DNA of 7,124 bases from Lachnospiraceae bacterium (GTDB taxonomy: Bacteria; Bacillota; Clostridia; Lachnospirales; Lachnospiraceae), in the NCBI GenBank assembly GCA_016297945.1, contig JAEDFR010000113.1, positions 1 through 7,124 of the forward strand, given 5' to 3'. The notes beneath the pieces are model-generated. The model made no database searches and was not told the origin of the DNA. It saw nothing but the letters and a program-made list of their open reading frames with translations. Position numbers and translations under genes: made by a program. The first letter of the stretch is position 1, and each line of letters starts with the position of its first letter. Positions 1 to 4,029 of the stretch are shown here, one piece after another.

Positions 1-347
1 GAATAGTTTTCAAAATAGCGCATCTTTACGATGCGCTGTATTCTGGCAGGCATTTGATTAATCATTTCTTCTACCTGCTCTTTAATCATTTGTGCGTTTC
101 TTTTTCTTTCGATCAGCAGCAATTCTTCTTTACGTTGCATTTTACTGCTTTTCGAATTTCTATCTATTCCTTCAATGTGAATATTTTTTTGCGTGTAAGG
201 AAACTCTTCCATGGATCCTTTTACGACATCATGAACTCTATCCTGCTGCCGTCGAAGTCTTTCTAATTCCTTCTCTGTTTCCTTTATTAATTCGCATGCG
301 TCCGTGTATTCTTTTAAAAGTTTCGTCCTGCTGCCGCTTTTTAACAT
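1..347 (-). CDS. Phage sigma-like late transcription regulator, N-terminal part (cut by window edge)
   Basis: The first 115 residues are visible and the C-terminus lies beyond the left edge. ATG at 347-345 follows an AGGGGA ribosome site at 354-359. Residues 10-38 are charged and probably coiled. Residues 41-62 carry a VKGS..FPYT..I.I.GID pattern, which I recognise from phage ArpU/DUF1492-type regulators. Residues 76-115 form a long helix leading into I..MRYFENY, the usual entry to the sigma-70 region-4-like helix-turn-helix, which is missing here. Such proteins activate late (packaging, structural or lysis) transcription, so the gene plausibly ends the early operon with terminase genes beyond. 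It starts 12 nt after the preceding gene. Its first 110 bases hold two GGCAGCAGGA copies, read as G-S-R (codons 5-7) and R-Q-Q-D (residues 33-36). The family call is from motif memory. Confidence 0.75.
   Translation of the reverse strand, partial: MLKSGSRTKLLKEYTDACELIKETEKELERLRRQQDRVHDVVKGSMEEFPYTQKNIHIEGIDRNSKSSKMQRKEELLLIERKRNAQMIKEQVEEMINQMPARIQRIVKMRYFENY
241..250 (-). repeat. GGCAGCAGGA motif, copy 1
   Basis: Exact 10-base word on the minus strand inside the sigma-like gene, read in the frame CGG-CAG-CAG-GAT (R-Q-Q-D). Its start is 85 bp from that of the next copy. Confidence 0.85.
326..335 (-). repeat. GGCAGCAGGA motif, copy 2
   Basis: Exact copy 9 nt downstream of the ATG-AAT... 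start region of the sigma-like gene (codons 5-8), read as GGC-AGC-AGG (G-S-R), a different frame from copy 1. It is followed by CGAAA. Confidence 0.85.
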
Positions 348-359
348 GATATCTCCCCT

Positions 360-542
360 TTATACAAATTTGCCTTCTTTTATTGCTTGTTCTGCGATGC
401 TTAGTTTTGCATCCGGATTTAATTTTCTTCTGGTATCATCCCAGCTTTTTAATAGGTCATCTTCAAAATGTCCTTTATCGATTCTACTTTTTTTCAGAAC
501 TTCTCTCTGATACATATATGCTTTCTTTTCTTCAGTTGTCAT
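360..542 (-). CDS. Small charged protein of unknown function (60 aa)
   Basis: A 60-residue soluble protein, strongly charged and predicted mostly helical, with no cysteines, no membrane segment and no motif I can assign. ATG at 542-540 is the only in-frame start: an in-frame TAA lies about 33 nt upstream with no alternative initiator between. The ribosome site is weak (GGAG about 11 nt upstream). A six-codon frame that starts just upstream ends in ATGA overlapping this start, which could provide translational coupling. The gene lies 34 nt after the 69-residue gene and 12 nt before the sigma-like gene, so it belongs to the same operon. Such small proteins commonly sit just ahead of the late regulator in phages of Clostridia. 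I do not recognise the family. Confidence 0.6.
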   Translation of the reverse strand: MTTEEKKAYMYQREVLKKSRIDKGHFEDDLLKSWDDTRRKLNPDAKLSIAEQAIKEGKFV

Positions 543-576
543 TCTGATCCACGCTCCATTTCCTTTAACTAATTAT

Positions 577-786
577 TTAATCACTTAATGGTACTTTGCA
601 TACATATTCTTTACCTGCTTCGTACCCATCACGCATTACAACACCTAAAATATTCCACCAACATAATTGTTTTTCACGGTCTGTAAGAAAACGGTGTTTT
701 TCTCTTCGGAAACGCTCAACCAATCTCAACAATAATATGTTAGTGTTTTCTTCATCAACAGAATCAATTTTGATAATATTATCCAT
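577..786 (-). CDS. Small protein of unknown function (69 aa)
   Basis: ATG at 786-784 is preferred because GGAGGT at 794-799 lies 7 nt upstream. A GTG two codons earlier (792-790) would leave only 1 nt to the ribosome site. The protein has an acidic N-terminus, a basic stretch (residues about 20-35, with the RFRREKHRF pattern), then a hydrophobic patch with two adjacent tryptophans near residues 44-45. There is no signal peptide, zinc motif or catalytic motif. It follows the 174-residue gene by 26 nt and precedes the 60-residue gene by 34 nt. Function is unknown. The basic helix could suggest nucleic-acid contact, but that is a guess. Confidence 0.6.
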   Translation of the reverse strand: MDNIIKIDSVDEENTNILLLRLVERFRREKHRFLTDREKQLCWWNILGVVMRDGYEAGKEYVCKVPLSD

Positions 787-793
787 AACCACT

Positions 794-799
794 ACCTCC
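794..799 (-). promoter_or_regulatory. Ribosome binding site deciding ATG over GTG
   Basis: GGAGGT on the minus strand, 7 nt before ATG at 786 but 1 nt before the in-frame GTG at 792. It therefore fixes the start of the 69-residue gene. It sits just after a weak hairpin (800-817, GCTAAA/TTTAGC with a 6-nt loop), which could modulate access. Confidence 0.6.
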
Positions 800-812
800 G
801 CTAAATTTCAGT

Positions 813-1337
813 TTAGCTACTTATAAATTCAAAAATACTTAATTGTTTTGGTTGTGGTTCTTTTATTTTCAAAGATTCTCCCTGAATGAATTTTATTGAT
901 TTCAAAATTGCTCTTTCCTTCTTTTCTTCGGTGTCCCAACTTGGTGGAAAAATTATATTTCCGTTCGGGATATATTCCCCATTTTTATCGCATTGCACCT
1001 TAATATGTGATAAATATTTATCTGTCATTATGAAATCTATATATGTTTTTCCATCTAAATAATCTACACCATTTGCATATCCTCTACCCTTTAGTGGATA
1101 CCCTTTATTTTTGATAAAATCATCTATCAATAGCTTGTCTGGAATAGTAAATTCAAATGGTTGTACACAGTCAAATGTTGTATAGAAATCAAATGTATGC
1201 CATTTATCGCTTGTTGAAAAGAAATATGTATACTCCATTCCTTCAGTCCATTTAAACCAACTCACACCACAAAATAGTAATTGTCTGTTATTACATTCTG
1301 CATAATTTCCAAATTCACACGGTATTGGTATATTCAT
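813..1337 (-). CDS. Unknown AT-rich gene (174 aa) ending in a beta-clamp-binding-like peptide
   Basis: I do not recognise the body of this protein. It is rich in aromatic residues (Phe, Tyr, Trp), contains five scattered cysteines, and shows no signal peptide, transmembrane helix or clear catalytic motif. The last ten residues contain Q-L-S-I-F at 165-169, very close to the bacterial sliding-clamp binding consensus QL(S/D)LF, and it lies on an apparently flexible Lys/Pro-rich tail (155-164), where such peptides normally sit. This suggests, but does not prove, recruitment to the host or phage replication clamp. The start ATG follows GAGGAAAG. The gene is visibly more AT-rich than its neighbours (two sampled 60-nt stretches are 27% and 30% GC, against about 35-43% in sampled stretches of the large genes), which hints at later acquisition. 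It lies 20 nt after the lipoprotein gene. Confidence 0.65.
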   Translation of the reverse strand: MNIPIPCEFGNYAECNNRQLLFCGVSWFKWTEGMEYTYFFSTSDKWHTFDFYTTFDCVQPFEFTIPDKLLIDDFIKNKGYPLKGRGYANGVDYLDGKTYIDFIMTDKYLSHIKVQCDKNGEYIPNGNIIFPPSWDTEEKKERAILKSIKFIQGESLKIKEPQPKQLSIFEFISS

Positions 1338-1357
1338 TTTCTTTCCTCACCTAAATT

Positions 1358-1456
1358 TTAACTTGCAACGTCTGCTTTGTCCGCTAAAGAGCAGCCTGTA
1401 ATACAACCAACTTCTAACATACATGTTAAAATTACTGATAAAACTTTTTTCTTCAT
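1358..1456 (-). CDS. Tiny predicted lipoprotein (32 aa)
   Basis: A 32-codon gene. Its ATG (1456-1454) overlaps the stop of the preceding gene as ATGA, and a GAGGAAG ribosome site sits 5 nt upstream. The protein has a lysine-rich N-terminus (M-K-K-K), a hydrophobic stretch at residues 5-20, and a lipobox I-T-G-C ending at Cys22. Signal peptidase II would leave an 11-residue acylated peptide. A glutamate at residue 15 inside the hydrophobic core is unusual and may weaken export. Short lipoproteins of phages can block superinfection or sit in the membrane. In enterococci, cleaved lipoprotein signal peptides serve as pheromones. Either role here is only inference. Translational coupling to the upstream gene and a normal ribosome site argue that it is a real gene despite its size. 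Confidence 0.65.
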   Translation of the reverse strand: MKKKVLSVILTCMLEVGCITGCSLADKADVAS

Positions 1457-1626
1457 TTTGCTTCCTCTTCTTTCTTCAATCTCTCATTACATTCCGCTAT
1501 GCTTTCATATGGCTTTCTTTTGAATGTTGCTTTTATCTTTGGATCCGTGTCCTTACGTTCCATTTTGTCCATCTGTATATCGCCGAATGTGTTATATTCT
1601 CTGTAAATACTGTTACAACTTCTCAT
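1453..1626 (-). CDS. Small charged protein of unknown function (57 aa)
   Basis: The chosen ATG (1626-1624) is preceded by AAAGGAG at 1631-1637. An in-frame ATG 16 codons upstream (1674) has no ribosome site and would run through a strong hairpin, so it is less likely. The product is hydrophilic and rich in Lys and Glu, with a probable helix at the C-terminus (residues 42-57) and two isolated cysteines (residues 4 and 46). No family is recognised. The stop TGA overlaps the ATG of the lipoprotein gene, so the two are probably translationally coupled. It is the first gene after the longest gap in the operon (127 bp) and may head a separately tuned segment. Confidence 0.55.
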   Translation of the reverse strand: MRSCNSIYREYNTFGDIQMDKMERKDTDPKIKATFKRKPYESIAECNERLKKEEEAK

Positions 1627-1630
1627 TATG

Positions 1631-1637
1631 CTCCTTT
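1631..1637 (-). promoter_or_regulatory. Ribosome binding site deciding the start of the 57-aa gene
   Basis: AAAGGAG on the minus strand, 4 nt before ATG at 1626. It lies 2 nt after the foot of a stable hairpin (1640-1663), so folding of the messenger could affect its use. Confidence 0.6.
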
Positions 1638-1639
1638 CT

Positions 1640-1663
1640 GCGCTGCTCCCACAGGAACAGCGC
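1640..1663 (-). other. Perfect-length hairpin upstream of a ribosome site
   Basis: In the transcribed (minus) sense, GCGCTGTTCC pairs with GGAGCAGCGC across a TGTG loop. This gives ten base pairs including one G-U wobble. No run of T follows in the minus direction (the next bases are AGAAAGGAG), so it is not a classical intrinsic terminator for the operon. On the plus strand the bases after it (TGGCTTTTC) are only weakly T-rich. The position directly before the ribosome site at 1631-1637 suggests a role in messenger stability, processing or translation control. Confidence 0.6.
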
Positions 1664-1731
1664 TGGCTTTTCATAAATGTGATATATTAAGCATGAACTG
1701 TTTCTTTTGTCCTTTTGGACCGGTGTTTCAA

Positions 1732-1741
1732 CCCTGCTGCC
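1732..1741 (-). repeat. GGCAGCAGGG motif, copy 3 (one mismatch, intergenic)
   Basis: Matches the ten-base word except for a final G instead of A. It lies outside any supported gene, 13 nt after the HNH-like gene's stop, and is followed by TTGAAA. This copy shows that the motif does not depend on coding. Confidence 0.8.
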
Positions 1742-1753
1742 GTATGGCAACCT

Positions 1754-2068
1754 TTACAGCCAGGATTTTCCGAACTCTTTTCGAAAATCTTCCCGGCTGT
1801 GATTTTCTTCAAATTTCCGCTGGCCAATCTCTTTGAGCATCAGATCATACACCTTGTTAAAGTGCACGGCTTCCTTATTTCCGTCAATGTCGCCTTTGTG
1901 ATGCTTTAAGCACAGTTTTATTTTTAATCCATACTTCTCTGATTTTGCCCTGTTTGCGGTGCCGAAAAAAATGTGATGTTCTTCCAGATAGTTGTGTCTT
2001 TCCCTGTTATTAAAAAAATGCTCACATATATAGCATCTTCCTATTTCCTGCTGAAAAACACTTTTCAA
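1754..2068 (-). CDS. HNH-like phage endonuclease (104 aa)
   Basis: A compact single-domain protein with the layout of small phage HNH nucleases: Cys12-x-x-Cys15, the His31-His32 pair, Asn39 seven residues later, then Cys53-x-x-His56-His57. The two Cys-containing pairs probably bind structural zinc, while His32, Asn39 and His57 are candidates for the metal-binding catalytic set. The pattern HHIFFGTANR is one I associate with a common prophage family in Clostridia. Phage HNH proteins often cut DNA during packaging or recombination; the exact role here is not shown. The start is TTG at 2068-2066, overlapping the previous stop as TTGA, with GAGGAGGG 9 nt upstream. No better-placed in-frame start is seen. 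A partial copy of the repeat motif (CAGCAGGA, 8 of 10 bases) sits in codons 6-8. Confidence 0.7.
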   Translation of the reverse strand: MKSVFQQEIGRCYICEHFFNNRERHNYLEEHHIFFGTANRAKSEKYGLKIKLCLKHHKGDIDGNKEAVHFNKVYDLMLKEIGQRKFEENHSREDFRKEFGKSWL

Positions 2069-2436
2069 TCTGACATGCCCTCCTCGATGACTTTTTTCTT
2101 TTTCACAATGATTTTTTGTTTCTTTTCATATACCTTAAATTCTACTTCTTCATGATTGATTACGACCTTGTCCGCATAACCGTTTCCAATTATTTCCGCT
2201 GCTTTTAGTAGCACGTCCTTTACCTCTTCCGTAGCTCTCAGCTTATTTTTTATGTAGCTTTGACAGTAATTGATAGCTGTCTGTCTTTCTGACCATGCTT
2301 TTGACATTTCACATCCGCACTGCATGGTTGCTTCCCAATTCGCCTGCCTGTTTTTTTCTTCCTGAGTCAGATTTTCTTCTATCCTGACCATTTTTGTCTG
2401 TCCACAAAATGTACAACTTCCAATTGCTTCTATCAT
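2065..2436 (-). CDS. Zinc-cluster phage protein of unknown function (123 aa)
   Basis: The N-terminal third carries Cys8-x-x-Cys11 and Cys40-x-Cys42, a likely four-cysteine zinc site. A helical region follows (residues 45-85), then a lysine-rich strand-like tail (100-118). This resembles small zinc-finger proteins found in prophages of Clostridia, but I cannot name a function. Zinc-site proteins of this size often bind DNA or act as adaptors. ATG at 2436 overlaps the previous stop as ATGA, with AAGGAGG upstream. Its own stop overlaps the HNH-like gene's TTG, so three consecutive genes (2606 to 1754) are translationally linked. A joint role of the zinc protein and the nuclease in processing DNA is inference from position alone. 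Confidence 0.65.
   Translation of the reverse strand: MIEAIGSCTFCGQTKMVRIEENLTQEEKNRQANWEATMQCGCEMSKAWSERQTAINYCQSYIKNKLRATEEVKDVLLKAAEIIGNGYADKVVINHEEVEFKVYEKKQKIIVKKKKVIEEGMSD
2078..2085 (-). promoter_or_regulatory. Ribosome binding site supporting a TTG start
   Basis: GAGGAGGG on the minus strand lies 9 nt before TTG at 2068. The only nearby ATG (2076-2074) is 1 nt away and belongs to the end of the zinc-cluster gene's frame, where it reaches a stop after three codons. The TTG start is therefore preferred for the HNH-like gene. Confidence 0.55.
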
Positions 2437-2606
2437 GCTTTTTCCTCCTTTGCATATACATCCGGTCTGTTAATTCTTTTGAGATAATGCAGCATTTCAA
2501 GTACATCACTCCATGCCGCTTTATAATTTTTGTCTTTCATATGCAGCTGCAGGTTTAAAAACCATTTATTCAGGTTGCATACGTCCTGTTCTTTTTCATT
2601 TTCCAT
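2433..2606 (-). CDS. Small protein of unknown function (57 aa)
   Basis: A short gene between the 473-residue gene and the zinc-cluster gene. ATG at 2606-2604 lies inside the last codons of the upstream gene (11-bp overlap) and has GGAGGAG 7 nt upstream. Its stop overlaps the next start as ATGA. The product is soluble and likely helical, with Trp15 and Trp32, a central amphipathic stretch (residues 28-46) and a Lys/Glu-rich end. I do not recognise it. The strong ribosome site, coupled stop and full coverage of an otherwise empty 160-bp stretch make it a convincing gene that length cut-offs would miss. Confidence 0.65.
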   Translation of the reverse strand: MENEKEQDVCNLNKWFLNLQLHMKDKNYKAAWSDVLEMLHYLKRINRPDVYAKEEKA

Positions 2607-4017
2607 GCGCATGCTCCTCCATATACATCATCAGTTTTTCAAATCCTGCTGCCATATCAACGGCATTCTTATAGACATCTTTTGCATCCTCATAGGATTC
2701 CTGCGTTAACAAGATTGTTCCCGGTGATTTCGTAAGTAAAAATCTGCTTACCGGACCATATCCATCCCTGATCTGATTGAAAATCTTTTTTAATGCATCC
2801 AAATGCTCGTCACAAATAGTATTTTCAACGTTTTCGTTATCAGATAACTCGTTTTTGTTATCAGGCAGTTCGTTTTCGTTATCGGATTTCTCAATATCTT
2901 TATTCTCCGGAACGATTTCGCTTTTTTTCGGAACGATTTCGCTGATTTCTCTATATTCCGCATCGATTACTTTGTTTTCCGCTCCGAAATCCTCTTTTTC
3001 CGTTCCAAAACGTTCTTTTTCCGTTCCGAAATCATCCTGTTTCGGTTCTTCTACCGTTTTCGGCATCGTTTCTTCTACTTTTGGAACTTCTTTTTTTACC
3101 GGCTTCTCTTTGACAACCTTAACCTTGCTTTCCTTTTTCGGCTTTGTTTCCTGCTTACTCTGTTGCACCGGTGCAACTTCTGCTTTTTTCGGTTCTTCCT
3201 CCACCGGCCAAGACTCTCCATACAGGTCTTCCCAGCATTTCTTTGCATCATATTCATCTCTCGGATTTTCCGGAATTAAATTACTGACAGTTTCTTCCAT
3301 CTCTGTCCAGCTGTATTCTTCTTTCTCTCCGGATCTCATATTTGTTAAAATTACCGGTTTTCCATATCCCTTTATCGATACAATGAGTTTTCCGACTGCA
3401 GGAACCCTGACTGTGTACAACTGCTCTTCATTCGGAGCAAATGCATCTGCAATTCCTTCTCCGCAATCGCAATGCACTTCATAATATGCCTGCTCATATA
3501 TTTCCGGATAACTCTTTCCGATCAGATATATTGCTTTATCCAGATTATTTTTCGAGTCCTGCTGCCGTTGCGGATTTTTAACGAGTGGCTCTTCCATCAT
3601 GATTTCTAAATCGGATTTCTTCATCTCCTCTTTGTACTCTTCATGGATTGTCTGAATTTCCGCCTTGCTCATATCCGGATCTAATGTTTCATTGACTGCA
3701 TCCGGAAGCTGCAGCATGATGGTAAGCTTTGCATATCCATATCCCTGGTAACTCGGAAGCAAGTGGTCTGAATATCCATTTTCTGAAAATTTATCATTGA
3801 TATTGATAAATCGGCTTACCTGTGTCTTATCCAGGTTGTATTCTGCCTGAGCAAATTCTGCGACGGATTTATATCCGGACTCTGCCAGCACATTTGTATC
3901 TCTGGCTACCTTCAACAGGTAGCCGATACGTACAAATCCTTCCGCAGTTCTCTGCAGCTCTCCGTCCAATTCTGCTTTATATTCCTGATAGCTTTTTTGA
4001 TACATGATTTGTTCCAT
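2596..4017 (-). CDS. Helix-turn-helix phage protein with repeat-rich linker, possible replication or partition protein (473 aa)
   Basis: ATG at 4017 follows AGGAGG by 7 nt. Residues 10-80 are helical and end in a helix-turn-helix-like segment (about 50-77: S-V-A-E-F-A-Q...T-Q-V-S-R-F-I) reminiscent of ParB-type or replication-initiator DNA-binding domains. Residues 85-140 continue as a conserved-looking helical region, and 160-245 appear to form a second globular domain with a Cys-Asp-Cys. Residues 272-400 are a long charged, low-complexity linker with heptad repeats (units such as DFGTEKE, SEIVPKK and SDNENEL). Residues 403-473 form a compact helical C-terminal domain. The family is common in mobile elements of Lachnospiraceae, usually without a named function. 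A role in replication or partition is inference from the DNA-binding-like N-terminus and the iteron-like DNA repeats in the linker. It contains motif copies 4 and 5. Confidence 0.65.
   Translation of the reverse strand: MEQIMYQKSYQEYKAELDGELQRTAEGFVRIGYLLKVARDTNVLAESGYKSVAEFAQAEYNLDKTQVSRFININDKFSENGYSDHLLPSYQGYGYAKLTIMLQLPDAVNETLDPDMSKAEIQTIHEEYKEEMKKSDLEIMMEEPLVKNPQRQQDSKNNLDKAIYLIGKSYPEIYEQAYYEVHCDCGEGIADAFAPNEEQLYTVRVPAVGKLIVSIKGYGKPVILTNMRSGEKEEYSWTEMEETVSNLIPENPRDEYDAKKCWEDLYGESWPVEEEPKKAEVAPVQQSKQETKPKKESKVKVVKEKPVKKEVPKVEETMPKTVEEPKQDDFGTEKERFGTEKEDFGAENKVIDAEYREISEIVPKKSEIVPENKDIEKSDNENELPDNKNELSDNENVENTICDEHLDALKKIFNQIRDGYGPVSRFLLTKSPGTILLTQESYEDAKDVYKNAVDMAAGFEKLMMYMEEHAHGK
2644..2653 (-). 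repeat. GGCAGCAGGA motif, copy 4
   Basis: Exact copy in the 3' end of the 473-residue gene, read as GCA-GCA-GGA (A-A-G). It is followed by TTTGAAA. Confidence 0.85.
2831..2893 (-). repeat. Three 21-bp imperfect tandem repeats (block A)
   Basis: Units 2831-2851, 2852-2872 and 2873-2893. On the plus strand each begins TTTTCGTTATC or a one-base variant. They encode three heptads of the type (S/P)-D-N-(E/K)-N-(E)-(L/V) in the linker of the 473-residue protein. Confidence 0.8.
2908..2943 (-). repeat. Two 15-bp identical repeats spaced 21 bp (block B)
   Basis: CGGAACGATTTCGCT on the plus strand occurs at 2908-2922 and 2929-2943. It encodes the S-E-I-V-P heptad twice, continuing the 21-bp periodicity of the linker. 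Confidence 0.8.
2975..3037 (-). repeat. Three 21-bp imperfect tandem repeats (block C)
   Basis: Units 2975-2995, 2996-3016 and 3017-3037. Each begins TTTTCCG(C/T)TCC on the plus strand. They encode three heptads of the form (D/R)-F-G-(T/A)-E-(K/N)-(E/K). Confidence 0.8.
3557..3566 (-). repeat. GGCAGCAGGA motif, copy 5
   Basis: Exact copy in the 473-residue gene, read as CGG-CAG-CAG-GAC (R-Q-Q-D, residues 151-154). It is followed by CTCGAAA. Confidence 0.85.
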
Positions 4018-4029
4018 TCTGTTTCCTCC

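Larger units (their letters stand above)
1627..1753 (-). other. Longest intergenic gap in the operon (127 bp)
   Basis: This is the only sizeable non-coding stretch. In the minus sense it holds, in order: a small TGCC-ATAC-GGCA hairpin merged with motif copy 3, a GTCC-AAAA-GGAC hairpin (1709-1720), a poor promoter-like pair (AGGACA at 1708-1713 and TAATAT at 1684-1689, 18 bp apart, each 4 of 6 to consensus), and the strong hairpin at 1640-1663. A start-less extension of the 57-residue frame covers its last part but has no ribosome site. I see no tRNA or known riboswitch. Confidence 0.4.

Noticed and set aside
800..817. Hairpin GCTAAA/TTTAGC as a terminator
   Set aside because: The stem is short and AT-rich, is followed by GGAGGT and a gene start, and has no U-run.
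1684..1713. Possible internal promoter in the 127-bp gap
   Set aside because: The -35-like AGGACA and -10-like TAATAT each match only 4 of 6 consensus bases, too weak to list as a promoter.
1423..1836. 137-codon open frame on the plus strand
   Set aside because: It is antisense to several well-supported minus-strand genes, has no ribosome site, and its Phe/Cys-rich sequence is typical of the reverse of Lys/Glu-rich coding DNA.
2831..3037. 21-bp repeats as a CRISPR array
   Set aside because: The repeats are imperfect, contiguous without unique spacers, and coding throughout.
2777..3484. 235-codon Ser/Phe-rich open frame on the plus strand
   Set aside because: It is an antisense shadow of the charged repeat-rich linker of the 473-residue gene (Glu/Lys codons reverse to Phe/Ser/Leu codons). 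No ribosome site or recognisable domain is present.
1732..3566. Nearly equal start-to-start spacing (912 and 913 bp) between motif copies 3, 4 and 5
   Set aside because: Other intervals (85, 1406, 476, 1702, 601 and 731 bp) show no regularity, so this is most likely coincidence.
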